A stretch of DNA of 64,000 nucleotides from Nocardia crassostreae (lineage in GTDB: Bacteria > Actinomycetota > Actinomycetes > Mycobacteriales > Mycobacteriaceae). The translations under genes were made by a program, and so were the position numbers. The stretch's first letter is position 1, and every line of letters starts with the position of its first letter. Of the stretch, positions 1-8,366 are shown one piece after another. Below the pieces are notes generated by a model that searched no databases, was not told the origin of the DNA, and saw only the letters and a list, made by a program, of their open reading frames with translations. The DNA lies in the NCBI RefSeq assembly GCF_001613405.1, contig NZ_BDCH01000029.1, forward strand, positions 62,001-126,000, given 5' to 3'.

Positions 1-43
1 CGGCCGCGTCCGGGGACGGGGCGGTTTCGACGGAGGTGGACAT
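1..43 (-). CDS. 5' end of an unidentified gene (truncated by window edge)
   Basis: An ATG at 43-41 on the minus strand opens a frame that runs off the window, encoding MSTSVETAPSPDAA and onward. GGAGG lies about 7 nt upstream of the ATG, so the start is well supported. Only 14 residues are visible, rich in Ser, Thr, Pro and Ala, and they do not identify the product. It lies about 100 nt downstream of the PadR regulator on the same strand and has its own promoter region with an inverted repeat. Confidence 0.6.
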   Translation of the reverse strand, partial: MSTSVETAPSPDAA

Positions 44-68
44 GGGGCGTCCTCCAGGTGGGTAGGTA

Positions 69-89
69 ACACGTAGATATGAAACGTGT
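69..89. promoter_or_regulatory. Inverted repeat, candidate repressor operator
   Basis: ACACGT and ACGTGT form perfect 6-bp arms around a 9-nt spacer, 26 nt or more upstream of the start codon at 43. The position between the padR gene and the next gene on the same strand suits an operator. PadR-family sites are often short spaced palindromes of this type, so the PadR protein encoded next door is a candidate ligand. The link is inference. Confidence 0.4.
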
Positions 90-145
90 CACGACCCGAA
101 TCGGCCGCCTATCACCAAGTCCGTTCAGTTGTCACGGGCGTCCGG

Positions 146-802
146 TCAGTGGGACTCTTCGGAGTTCTGCTTCCCCGCACTCTTGCGGCGGCTACGCTTC
201 CTCGCCAGTTTGTCGAGGTCAGCCAGCAGATCCTCAGCGAACTCCCGCTCCGCCTCGTAATGCTTGACGCACCAGCGCAAGACGGCGCTGGGATAGGCCC
301 ATTCCGGATTGGCGTCCGCGCCGTCGGCATCGGCCTGCGCGCGGCGGCGCATGGTTTCCGCGTAATCGATGTGCTGATGCAATATCTCGCGCATGCGCTC
401 GGGCTGCGCCAGATGGCCCAGCCAAGCCCGCAGCATCACACTGTGTTTGAGCACGGGCGCTTCGACGGGGGAGTGATTCACCCAGTGCGCCGCGGCCTCG
501 CGTCCGCTGTCGGTAATGGCGTACATGCGTTTTCCGCGCATGCCGTCCTCGGAGACCACCGTGCGCGAGGTCGCGAACCCGTGTTTCTCCAACCGCTTCA
601 ACTCGGCGTAGATCTGGCTGAACGACGGCGACCAGTAGAAGAACTGCAGACTCCAGTCCGCCCACTTCTTCAGGTCGTACCCGGAGAGTTCCTCTGCGTG
701 CGAGAGCATTCCGAGCACGGCCCACGCGGTGGTGGGCAGGTCCGGAATCGCCGGGGATTCCTCGCCGGGATCGGTCGCTGTCGCACTGTATCGCCCCCGC
801 AC
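146..802 (-). CDS. PadR family transcriptional regulator
   Basis: The 218-residue protein carries an N-terminal winged helix of the PadR type at residues ~22-100 (TTAWAVLGMLSHAEELSGYDL, then a YAELKRLEKHG recognition region) followed by an alpha-helical dimerisation tail (Vir_act_alpha_C-like) at ~105-195 and a basic C-terminus. PadR proteins usually repress genes for phenolic or drug stress and sense small aromatic ligands. The GTG start at 802 has GGGAGG 7 nt upstream. It follows iclR on the same strand after 28 nt, so the two are probably co-transcribed, and the operon may control the catabolic genes on the plus strand or the gene starting at 43. Confidence 0.88.
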   Translation of the reverse strand: MRGRYSATATDPGEESPAIPDLPTTAWAVLGMLSHAEELSGYDLKKWADWSLQFFYWSPSFSQIYAELKRLEKHGFATSRTVVSEDGMRGKRMYAITDSGREAAAHWVNHSPVEAPVLKHSVMLRAWLGHLAQPERMREILHQHIDYAETMRRRAQADADGADANPEWAYPSAVLRWCVKHYEAEREFAEDLLADLDKLARKRSRRKSAGKQNSEESH

Positions 803-830
803 GGGCCTACCTCCCAGGTCCTCGTTCGAT

Positions 831-1664
831 TCAGCGCCAGTGGGCCCGGCGCGGGAACAGCGTGCGACCGGCCTCGTGCGCCACTTCCAGCACGACGCGG
901 GCCAGGCGGTCGAAGCTCATACCGTCGGCGCGACCGGACAGCGACAGCGCCGCCGGAGCGGTGCCGCGGCCCCGCAGCGGCGCTGCGACGCAGGCGATTC
1001 CGACGACGGCTTCCTTGCGGTCGATGGCGACGCCCTGGCGCATGCGGATCTGCTGGAGTTCGCGCGCGAGCGCCTCGGGCTCGCAGATGGTGCGTGGGGT
1101 CAGTCGCGGCAGTCGGGTGCGCAGGGCGGCCTCGGCGATATTGGGCTCCAGACAGGCGAGCATGGCCTTGCCGACACCCGTTGCGTGCGCGGGCATCCGG
1201 CCGCCGAGACGGGTGGGCAGGCTGGCGGCGAAGCGGCCACCGGCCTTGTCCAGGTAGACCACATCGCGGCCGTCGAGCACCGCGAGGTTGCCGACCATGC
1301 CGGTGCGCTGGCTCAGCTCGTGCAGCAGCGGGCTGACGGCATCGCGAATCTCATTGTGATCGGCGGTGAGTCCGCCGAGTTCGAGGGCGCGCATGCCCAG
1401 GCGGTAGCCGCCGGAGGTGTGCGCCAGCCAGCGCAGCTTGATCATCTGGTCGAGGATCCGGTGCACGGTGGAGCGCGGCAGCCCGGTGCGCTCGACCAGG
1501 CCGAGCAGGGTGAGTGTGGGGGTGGAGGCGTCGAAGGCGTCCAGGATCAGCGTCATTCGCTCGATCATGGAGACCGGGACTTCGGCGCTGGGGCGAGATT
1601 CCTTGGCGCGCATGGGGTTGTGAGTGAATCGAGCTTCCGCGGAAGGCATCAGGGCGACGGACAT
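831..1664 (-). CDS. IclR family transcriptional regulator
   Basis: The 277-residue protein has an N-terminal winged HTH (residues ~30-95, with ERTGLPRSTVHRILDQM as the recognition region) and a C-terminal IclR effector domain (~110-270, including LPTRLGGRMPAHATGVGKAMLA, the family signature). IclR proteins bind aromatic or organic-acid effectors and regulate adjacent degradation genes. The ATG at 1664 has GGAGG 5 nt upstream. It is divergent from the flavin-reductase/KshA-like cluster and is the natural candidate for its regulator; a perfect inverted repeat sits in front of the first cluster gene. Confidence 0.9.
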   Translation of the reverse strand: MSVALMPSAEARFTHNPMRAKESRPSAEVPVSMIERMTLILDAFDASTPTLTLLGLVERTGLPRSTVHRILDQMIKLRWLAHTSGGYRLGMRALELGGLTADHNEIRDAVSPLLHELSQRTGMVGNLAVLDGRDVVYLDKAGGRFAASLPTRLGGRMPAHATGVGKAMLACLEPNIAEAALRTRLPRLTPRTICEPEALARELQQIRMRQGVAIDRKEAVVGIACVAAPLRGRGTAPAALSLSGRADGMSFDRLARVVLEVAHEAGRTLFPRRAHWR

Positions 1665-1870
1665 TGGTACCTCCGTTGGTCGACGTCCAGTCTAGGAGTA
1701 TTCCGATTAGGCATGTGCCGGTTTCGGACCTTGTGCTACCCATCACAGTGCTCTGGGCCACAGGCCGGGGAATCGGGAGAACTACGTATAAATCACGTAT
1801 CCGTGTCTCGGTGACCGAACCACGATATTGACGCCTCCTCGCCCCGACCTGCTGTCATGACTGACAGCTA

Positions 1871-1887
1871 TATTTCGAACCGAAATA
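1871..1887 (+). promoter_or_regulatory. Palindromic operator before the catabolic cluster (likely IclR site)
   Basis: TATTTCG-AAC-CGAAATA is a perfect 7-bp inverted repeat with a 3-nt spacer. It ends at the first base of the AAAGGAGG ribosome binding site and 11 nt before the GTG start at 1899. IclR-family operators are typically A/T-rich palindromes around CG-containing half sites of this length. Binding here would block the promoter or the ribosome site. The assignment to the adjacent IclR protein is inference. Confidence 0.55.
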
Positions 1888-1898
1888 AAGGAGGCGCC

Positions 1899-2399
1899 GT
1901 GGAACCGGTGCTGACGTCCCGGGAGATCGATCCGGCGGCCTTCAAGGCGGTGCTCGGACGGTTCGCTTCCGGAGTCACCGTGATCACCGCCCTCGACCAG
2001 GGAGAACCGGTCGGATTCGCGTGCCAGTCCTTCGCCTCGCTGTCGCTCGAGCCGCCGCTGGTGAGCTTTTTCCCGGCGCGCACGTCGTCCACCTGGCCGC
2101 GCATCCGGAGTGCGGGCTCGTTCTGCGTGAACATTCTGGCCGACCATCAGACCGATATCTGCCGCCAACTGGGCCGCCCTGGAGCCGACAAGTTCGCCGG
2201 GGTCGACTGGACCGCGTCGGAGAACGGCTCGCCGCTGCTGACCGGAGCCCTGGCATCCATCGACTGCGCCCTGCACGACGAGGTCGACGGCGGCGACCAC
2301 ACCATTGTCATCGCCCGCGTGACCGGCCTGAACGAGCATTCCGAGGCGAAACCGCTGCTCTTCTACCGAGCGGCCTTCGGCCGTCTCGCACACCAGTAG
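1899..2399 (+). CDS. HsaB-like flavin reductase
   Basis: The 166-residue product is a flavin reductase of the HsaB/HpaC type, which uses NAD(P)H to deliver free reduced flavin to a partner monooxygenase. The family pattern is clear: FASGVTVITA near the N-terminus, then GFACQSFASLSLEPPLVSF, FCVNILADHQ and the KFAGVDW segment, closely resembling mycobacterial HsaB. I chose GTG 1899, 4 nt after AAAGGAGG, over an in-frame ATG at 1857 that has no ribosome site and would place a palindromic operator inside the coding region; GTG 1908 is another option. No HsaA-type oxygenase is encoded here, so its partner may be the luciferase-like protein at 6095-7312. Confidence 0.88.
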   Translation: MEPVLTSREIDPAAFKAVLGRFASGVTVITALDQGEPVGFACQSFASLSLEPPLVSFFPARTSSTWPRIRSAGSFCVNILADHQTDICRQLGRPGADKFAGVDWTASENGSPLLTGALASIDCALHDEVDGGDHTIVIARVTGLNEHSEAKPLLFYRAAFGRLAHQ

Positions 2400-2485
2400 C
2401 TACCTCCCGGCCAGTGGGACAGCCGTTGTCGTCGGCGTCACATGGGCCGCAACCATCGAAGTAACGGCAAGGGAGAGGAACCCAC

Positions 2486-3640
2486 ATGACCACCACGGAC
2501 AGTGCTGGGACATTGACCGAGGCGCGCGTGATTGACGCGGGCGCGCCGCCGACGCGATTCGCGCGCGGCTGGCACTGCCTGGGCCTGGCCGACTCCTTCC
2601 GCGACGGTAAGCCGCACGCCATCAAGGCATTCGGCACCGAGATCGTGGTGTTCGCGGCGGAGGACGGCAGCCTCAATGTGCTCAATGCCTACTGCCCGCA
2701 CACGGGCGGCAATCTCGCCGACGGCACCGTCAAGGGCGATTCGCCGGCCTGCCCGTTCCACGACTGGCGCTGGAACGGCAAGGGCAAGTGCACCGGAATC
2801 CCGTACGCCCGACGGGTTCCGCCGCTGGCGCGCACCAAGGCCTGGCCGACCATGGAGCAGAACAAGCAGCTGTTCGTGTGGAACGACCCGGAGGGCAAGC
2901 AGCCTCCCGCCGAGGTCGCCATTCCGCGCATCGACGGCGCGTTCAGCGACGAGTGGACCGACTGGACCTGGAACACCATGATCGTGGACGCCAACTGCCG
3001 CGAGGTCATCGACAATGTGGTGGACATGGCGCACTTCTTCTACGTGCACTACGGGTTCCCGACCTTCTTCAAGAACGTCTTCGAGGGCCATATCGCCAGC
3101 CAGTACATGACCTCGGTCTCGCGCGAGGACATGATGGGCGAGACCGCGAAGGCTTTGGGCGGCAAGAACGTCCTGCATTCGGAGGCGTCCTACTACGGCC
3201 CCTCCTACATGATCGACTACCTGCGCAGCGAGAGCGCCGGGCTCACGGTCGAGGGCTACCTCATCAACTGCCACTACCCGATCTCCGAGAACCAGTTCAT
3301 GCTGCAGTACGGCGCCATCGTGAAGAAGCCGACCACGGTCTCCGCCGATGAGGCCGAGCACATCGCCAACAAGTTCGCCAACGGCCTGGGCAAGGGCTTC
3401 GAGCAGGACGCCAACATCTGGAAGCGCAAGTCCCGCATCAACAACCCGCTGCTGTGCGAGGAAGACGGCCCGGTCTACCAGCTGCGCCGCTGGTACGAGC
3501 AGTTCTACACCGACGCCGCCGCAGTCTCCGAGGAGATGACCGCCCGCTTCGAATTCGAGGTGGACACCACCCGCGCGGTCACCGCCTGGGAGGCCGAGGT
3601 CGCCGAGAACATCGCCGCCGGTCGCGTCCCGGCCTTCTGA
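2486..3640 (+). CDS. KshA-like Rieske oxygenase (3-ketosteroid 9-alpha-hydroxylase type)
   Basis: The 384-residue protein matches the terminal oxygenase KshA along its whole length. The Rieske [2Fe-2S] ligands are C70-x-H72 and C89-xx-H92. The mononuclear iron site is H183 and H188 in the DMAHFFYVHYGFPT segment, with D308 in GFEQD as the probable third ligand. KshA with KshB hydroxylates C9 of ring-B-intact ketosteroids, which opens ring B. A GGGAGAGG site precedes the ATG. It is 87 nt downstream of the flavin reductase and is followed by the matching reductase. True substrate could be a steroid, bile acid or another terpenoid, since several KshA paralogues usually coexist in one genome. Confidence 0.88.
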   Translation: MTTTDSAGTLTEARVIDAGAPPTRFARGWHCLGLADSFRDGKPHAIKAFGTEIVVFAAEDGSLNVLNAYCPHTGGNLADGTVKGDSPACPFHDWRWNGKGKCTGIPYARRVPPLARTKAWPTMEQNKQLFVWNDPEGKQPPAEVAIPRIDGAFSDEWTDWTWNTMIVDANCREVIDNVVDMAHFFYVHYGFPTFFKNVFEGHIASQYMTSVSREDMMGETAKALGGKNVLHSEASYYGPSYMIDYLRSESAGLTVEGYLINCHYPISENQFMLQYGAIVKKPTTVSADEAEHIANKFANGLGKGFEQDANIWKRKSRINNPLLCEEDGPVYQLRRWYEQFYTDAAAVSEEMTARFEFEVDTTRAVTAWEAEVAENIAAGRVPAF

Positions 3641-3651
3641 AAGTCACCGCC

Positions 3652-3885
3652 ATGGACAAGGTTTCGGGAACATGCGTGCTGGCCGAGAAATTCAGCCCGC
3701 AGCACACCAGCGTGCAATGGAACACCGCCGCCCGCGCCGCCTGCACCGAACTGACGGGCAACGGCCTGGCCTCGCACACCTGCTCGGCGCTGCGCGCCAG
3801 CATCGACGCCGCGGTCGCGGCGGGCGACCTGGGCGTCAGCACCCGCGACGTGGACGTGCGCACCCGCGGGTGGACCGTGGCATGA
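3652..3885 (+). CDS. Small hypothetical protein between kshA-like and kshB-like genes
   Basis: A 77-residue frame begins with ATG 11 nt after the oxygenase stop and ends about 80 nt before the reductase. It contains an Ala-rich helical middle (WNTAARAACTEL) and ends DVRTRGWTVA. No family is recognised and no good ribosome site is visible, although tight spacing would allow coupling to the upstream gene. The amino-acid composition looks protein-like, and no convincing gene lies on the opposite strand. It could be an unstudied accessory protein or chance coding potential. Confidence 0.4.
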   Translation: MDKVSGTCVLAEKFSPQHTSVQWNTAARAACTELTGNGLASHTCSALRASIDAAVAAGDLGVSTRDVDVRTRGWTVA

Positions 3886-3964
3886 GCGCCCGCCCCCGCC
3901 GGACCGGCGGGGTGGGGCCGGGTGCATGGAAAACGACAGCGCGGGAACGGAACTGGTGGAGCGA

Positions 3965-5077
3965 ATGACGGTGACAGATATCGAGCCGGACGCCGTGCGG
4001 CTCGACGGCGAGGTGGCCCTCGAGACCGCGCAGCGGGCGGGTGGGATCGCGTCGGTGCGGGTCGTGCGCGTGGTGCGCGAGACCGAGGACGCGGTGTCGC
4101 TGGAGTTGACTCCCGAGGCGGGGCACGCCGGGCGGTTCGGGTATCGGCCGGGACAGTTCCTCACCTTGCGGGTTCCGAGCGATCTCACCGGATCGGTGAG
4201 CCGGTGCTACTCGCTGTCCAGTGCGCCGCACGAGGGCGGGCCGCTCAAGGTGACCGTCAAGCGGACGGTCGCGGGGTACGGCTCGAACTGGTTGTGCGAC
4301 AACGCCGCCGAGGGGATGGCGCTGGAGGTGCTGCCGCCCGCCGGGTTGTTCACGCCGTCCTCGCTGGATACCGATCTGCTGCTGTTCGCCGGTGGCAGCG
4401 GGGTCACGCCGGTGCTGTCGATTCTGAAGTCGGTGCTGGCGGAGGGGTCGGGGCACTGCACGCTGATCTATGCCAACCAGCACGAGGGCTCGGTCATCTT
4501 CGCCGGGGAGCTGGCGGAATTGGCCGCGGCGCATCCGGATCGGCTGCTGGTGCTGCACTGGTTGCAGTCGGTGCAGGGCCTGCCGGGCGTCGCGCAGCTC
4601 GCGGCGCTGGCGCGGCCGTGGGCCGATCGCGAAGCCTTCGTCTGCGGTCCGGGTCCGTTCATGGACGCCGTCGGCGTGGCCATGAGCGCTCTGGGCGCGG
4701 ACAGCAAGCGCGTGCACATGGAGAAGTTCGTCTCGCTGTCGGGCAACCCCTTCGAAACCGACACCGCCACACTCGATATCGATGCGGCTGCCGATGCGGG
4801 CGACAATGCCACCGCCACTGTCGAACTCGACGGCGAGAATCACGAGGTCACCTGGCCACGCAGCCAGACCCTCCTGGACGTGTTGCTCGCCAAGGGCATC
4901 GAAGCCCCTTATTCGTGCAAGGAAGGCGCATGCAGCGCCTGCGTCTGCCGCGTGGTATCCGGCGAAGTGTCCATGCGCCGCAATGAAGTTCTCGAAGACG
5001 CCGACCTGGAAGACGGCTATGTGCTTGCCTGCCAGGCGGTTCCGGTGACCGACGACGTTTCCGTCACCTATTCCTGA
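3965..5077 (+). CDS. KshB-like ferredoxin reductase (FAD, NAD and 2Fe-2S domains)
   Basis: The 370-residue protein has the order FAD-binding barrel (RPGQFLTLRVPS, then RCYSLSS), NAD(P)-binding domain (LLFAGGSGVTPVLSIL; AFVCGPGPFM) and a C-terminal plant-type [2Fe-2S] ferredoxin domain with the ligand pattern C-x4-C-xx-C in CKEGACSAC and a distal Cys in VLACQ. This is the KshB/HmP arrangement that passes electrons from NADH to the Rieske oxygenase. ATG 3965 has GGTGGA 4 nt upstream; an in-frame ATG at 3926 would add 13 residues. Its position next to the KshA-like gene makes a two-component hydroxylase. Confidence 0.9.
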   Translation: MTVTDIEPDAVRLDGEVALETAQRAGGIASVRVVRVVRETEDAVSLELTPEAGHAGRFGYRPGQFLTLRVPSDLTGSVSRCYSLSSAPHEGGPLKVTVKRTVAGYGSNWLCDNAAEGMALEVLPPAGLFTPSSLDTDLLLFAGGSGVTPVLSILKSVLAEGSGHCTLIYANQHEGSVIFAGELAELAAAHPDRLLVLHWLQSVQGLPGVAQLAALARPWADREAFVCGPGPFMDAVGVAMSALGADSKRVHMEKFVSLSGNPFETDTATLDIDAAADAGDNATATVELDGENHEVTWPRSQTLLDVLLAKGIEAPYSCKEGACSACVCRVVSGEVSMRRNEVLEDADLEDGYVLACQAVPVTDDVSVTYS

Positions 5078-5093
5078 TTGCAAAGGAGTGATC

Positions 5094-5972
5094 ATGGCTG
5101 CCTTCAGCTCCCTCGGCTACGTGCGGACCCGCATCGCCGATGTCGAGGCCTGGCGTAAGTTCGCCTTCGACACCATCGGTTTCGCGGAGGGCTCGGGCCC
5201 GAACCCGGAGTCCATCTACCTGCGCACCGACGAGCACACCTACCGCCTGGAGCTGGTGCCCGGTGATCGCGACGAGGTCATCGCGGTCGGCTGGCAGGTC
5301 GCCGACACCAAATCGCTCGCCCTGGTGCGGGAGACCCTGGAGAAGGCCGGTCTCGCCGTGACCACGCTGTCGGTGGCCGAGGCCGCGAATCGGTATGTCG
5401 AGGAGTGTATCAGCTTCACCGATCCGGCCGGTTTCACCATCGAGGTGTTCCATGGTCCGCTGCTCGACCACAGCCCGGTGCTCACCAAGTACGGCGCGCG
5501 CTTCGTCAATGGCGATCTGGGCCTCGGCCACGTGGTGCTGCCGGTCCCGGATATCGAGGCCGCGCGCCGGTTCTACACCGAGGTCCTGGATTTCGCCTCC
5601 CGCGGCTCCTTCCGCGTGGGCCCGCCCGAGCATCCGATCTGGATCCGCTTCATGGGCGTCAACCCGCGCCACCACAGCCTCGCCCTCATCCCCGGCAGCC
5701 GCCCCGACGGACCGGGCATCGTGCACATCATGGTCGAGGTGGACGCCCTCGACGATGTGGGCCGCGCTCTGGACCGGGTCACCGAGGCGGGCTACCACCT
5801 GTCCTCCACGCTGGGCCGCCACACCAACGACAAGATGATCTCCTTCTACGTCCGCACCCCTGGCAACTGGGATCTCGAATTCGGTTGTGAGGGAATGCTG
5901 GTCGGCGACGACTACGTCGCCGAGGAGATGACCGCCGACAGCTACTGGGGTCACGAATGGGCCCGCGGCTGA
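5094..5972 (+). CDS. HsaC-like type I extradiol ring-cleavage dioxygenase
   Basis: The 292-residue protein has two vicinal-oxygen-chelate domains. Fe(II) ligands are H146 (GLGHVVLP), H211 (GIVHIMVEV) and E262 (WDLEFGCEG), and the active-site H194 and H243 and Y252 are present. It resembles HsaC and 2,3-dihydroxybiphenyl 1,2-dioxygenases, which meta-cleave a catechol ring. ATG 5094 follows AAAGGAG by 5 nt; the upstream in-frame GTG overlaps that site. It is 16 nt after the reductase gene and followed by a strong hairpin. No HsaD-type hydrolase is present, so the pathway must be completed elsewhere. Confidence 0.9.
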   Translation: MAAFSSLGYVRTRIADVEAWRKFAFDTIGFAEGSGPNPESIYLRTDEHTYRLELVPGDRDEVIAVGWQVADTKSLALVRETLEKAGLAVTTLSVAEAANRYVEECISFTDPAGFTIEVFHGPLLDHSPVLTKYGARFVNGDLGLGHVVLPVPDIEAARRFYTEVLDFASRGSFRVGPPEHPIWIRFMGVNPRHHSLALIPGSRPDGPGIVHIMVEVDALDDVGRALDRVTEAGYHLSSTLGRHTNDKMISFYVRTPGNWDLEFGCEGMLVGDDYVAEEMTADSYWGHEWARG

Positions 5973-5984
5973 CCCGCTGAGACC

Positions 5985-6012
5985 GGCCCGCCGTCCCCGG
6001 TGACGGCGGGCC
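5985..6012 (+). terminator. Hairpin terminator after the dioxygenase gene
   Basis: GGCCCGCCGTC pairs perfectly with GACGGCGGGCC across a 6-nt loop, starting 13 nt after the dioxygenase stop and followed by GCCGCCTTTCC. The poor T-tract is usual in actinobacteria. It would separate the oxygenase operon from the luciferase-like gene, at least partly. Confidence 0.65.
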
Positions 6013-6094
6013 GCCGCCTTTCCGCCAGAGCCCCGGCGGATTCCGCGGCATGTTCGGAGCACAACTGAATACGTCGCGAAGGAGCGATCGAAAG

Positions 6095-7312
6095 TTGAAC
6101 CAGCCCAACGCATCCGGACCCACCCGCTTCGGATTCTTCATCGCCCCCTACCACCCGCTCACCGGCAATCCCACCCTGCAGATCCAGCGCGATCTGCGCC
6201 TGGTGGAATTGGCCGACGAACTCGGCTACGCCGAGGCCTGGGTCGGTGAACACCACTCCGCCGGGCTCGAAATCATTGCCGCCCCCGAGGTTTTCCTGGC
6301 CGCAGCCGCCGAACGCACCCGCCGGATTCGCCTGGGCACCGGCGTCAACTCGCTGCCCTACCACCAGCCCATGATGCTGGCCGACCGGCTTTGCCTGCTC
6401 GACCACCTCACCAAGGGCCGCGTCATGATGGGCATCGGCCCCGGTCAGCTGGCCTCCGACGCCTCCATGATGGGCGTTCCCCAGCCGCGTCAGCGCGACA
6501 TGATGCACGAATCCATGGACGTGCTCACCCAGCTGCTGCGCGGCGAGGCGGTCACCGCCAAGACGGACTGGTTCGAGCTCAACGAGGCGCGGCTGCAACT
6601 GCTGCCGTATCAGCGCGGCGGGCTGGAAATGGCTGTCGCCTCGACGATTTCCCCCTCGGGCGCGGTCCTGGCCGGACGCCACGGCGCGGGCCTGCTCTCC
6701 CTCGCGGCCTCCGATCCGAGCGGATACGAGGCGCTGCTGCCCAACTTCAAGGTCTACGAGAAGACCATGGCCGACAACGGCCACACCGTGCACCGCTACA
6801 GGTGGCGGCTGGTCGCGCCCATGCATATCGCCGAGACCCGTGAGCAGGCGCGCCGCGAAGCCGAATGGGGCATCGGTCATCTCGTGGACTACATCAAGCG
6901 GCTCAGCGGTATGGACGTGCCGTGGGGCGATACCGCCGCCGAGGCCGTCGCACAGTGGGTCGGTCCGGGCTTCCCGGCCTTCGGCCGCGCCACCATCGGC
7001 ACCCCCGACGACGCCATCGCCGCCATCGCCGCCATCGAGGCCCTGGCCGAACAGTCCGGTGGCTTCGGCACCTTCCTGGTGCTGGCCCTCAATGTCGCCG
7101 ACTGGGACGCCACCCAGCGCTCGGTGCGCCTGTTCGCCGAACACGTCATCCCGCACTTCACCGGCGCGAACCGCAATCGCATCGCCTCGCTGGACTGGGC
7201 CAATGCCAATAGCGAACGCCTCATGTCCGGTATGCGCGCGGGCGTCGAGGCCGCATTCGAACGCCACGGGCAGGCCCTGGCGGCCGCCCTCCAACCCGAG
7301 GAAGGGAAGTGA
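6095..7312 (+). CDS. LLM-class (luciferase-like) flavin-dependent monooxygenase
   Basis: The 405-residue protein is a bacterial-luciferase-like TIM barrel: FGFFIAPYHPL at strand 1, WVGEHHSAG, TRRIRLGTGVNSLPYHQP and GRVMMGIGPGQL are diagnostic. Members use FMNH2 or F420 from a separate reductase; those closest in style are annotated as limonene monooxygenases or alkanal oxidases. Start: TTG 6095 lies 10 nt after AAGGAG, while the in-frame ATG at 6050 has no site. The HsaB-like reductase at 1899 could supply its flavin. The following dehydrogenase gene begins 1 nt after its stop, so they were one transcription unit. Confidence 0.85.
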   Translation: MNQPNASGPTRFGFFIAPYHPLTGNPTLQIQRDLRLVELADELGYAEAWVGEHHSAGLEIIAAPEVFLAAAAERTRRIRLGTGVNSLPYHQPMMLADRLCLLDHLTKGRVMMGIGPGQLASDASMMGVPQPRQRDMMHESMDVLTQLLRGEAVTAKTDWFELNEARLQLLPYQRGGLEMAVASTISPSGAVLAGRHGAGLLSLAASDPSGYEALLPNFKVYEKTMADNGHTVHRYRWRLVAPMHIAETREQARREAEWGIGHLVDYIKRLSGMDVPWGDTAAEAVAQWVGPGFPAFGRATIGTPDDAIAAIAAIEALAEQSGGFGTFLVLALNVADWDATQRSVRLFAEHVIPHFTGANRNRIASLDWANANSERLMSGMRAGVEAAFERHGQALAAALQPEEGK

Positions 7313-7313
7313 C

Positions 7314-8346
7314 ATGCGCGCGGTAGTCATGCGCAATCGGAAACTCGTCGTGGACGAGTTCCCGGATCCGGTGCCCGGGCCCGGCCAAGTGCTCGTCGAG
7401 ACCATTGCCTGCGGTATCTGCGGCTCCGACAAGGCGGCCCTGGATTACACCGACGAGTTCCTGCAAGCCTCTCGCGACAGCGGCGTGCCCACCTTCCTGT
7501 TCGACCCGCACAAGGACATGGTCATGGGCCATGAGCTTGTCGGCCCGGGTCATCGGCGCGGGACCGGATACGCCATTCGTGGAGGGACAGAACGTCGTCG
7601 CGCTCCCGTGGGCGCTGGACGCGGCGGGCGGCATCCACGGCATCGGCTATTCCAACGAGTTCCCGGGCGGCTTCGGCGAACGCATGGTCCTGCAGGCCAT
7701 GGCCCTCGAACCCATCCCCGAGCAGGTGCCCCCGCACGTGGCCGCCATGACCGAACCCCTGGCGGTCGGTTTCGGCAATGTGGCCAGGACGGGCATCGGA
7801 CCGGAGGGCACCGGCATTGTGATCGGTTGCGGCCCCGTCGGTTTGGGCGCGGTCGCGGCGCTGGCCGAGCGCGGTGTCGCCCCCATCGTGGCCTCGGATC
7901 CGTCGAAACTGCGCCGCGAAGCCGCCCTGCGACTGGGCGCGCACCGGGTCGTCGATCCGACCGCCGAGGAGCCGGTGGAGGTCTGGCAGGAACTGGCGTC
8001 CCCCGGCCAGCAGCTGCACGTCTTCGTCTGCGCCGGTGTCCCGGGCCTGCTCAACGACCTCATGTACAAGGTCCCCCGGGAAACCAGGATTCTCCAGGTC
8101 GGCTCGGTCATGTCCGACGATGTGATCCGCCCGATCGTCGGCATCTACAAGGACATCTCGCTCCAGATGTGCATGGTCTACCCGCACGAGGAATACGCGA
8201 AGACCCTGCACCGCATAGCGAATGGCGTCATCGACGCCGAATCCCTGGTCACCACCCAGGTGGGCTTCGACGGCGTGGCCGACGCCATCGACTCCCTCCG
8301 CCACCCCGACGACCACATCCAGATCCTGGTCCGCCCGGACCTGTGA
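7314..8346 (+). pseudogene. Zinc-dependent alcohol dehydrogenase, frameshifted
   Basis: Two overlapping frames together give one medium-chain dehydrogenase. The first (from ATG 7314) encodes the GroES-like start, with IACGICGSDKAAL and the ligand region VMGHELV; the second carries the Rossmann domain (GIVIGCGPVGLGAVAAL) and the C-terminus ending HIQILVRPDL. The frame changes at about 7542: removing one G from CGGCCC restores a continuous VMGHELVARVIGAG. The four-Cys structural zinc lobe is absent, as in several subfamilies. Intact length would be about 343 residues. The gene is 1 nt downstream of the LLM monooxygenase and probably oxidised an alcohol product. A sequencing error is possible. 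Confidence 0.82.
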
Positions 8347-8366
8347 GCGGAACGCCCCCGTCGGCG

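Noticed and set aside
1857..1898. ATG 1857 as start of the flavin reductase
   Set aside because: No ribosome site, and a perfect palindrome lies inside; GTG 1899 after AAAGGAGG is better.
2486..8346. A complete cholesterol degradation cluster
   Set aside because: HsaA, HsaD, KstD and uptake genes are missing; only KshA/B-, HsaB- and HsaC-like genes are visible.
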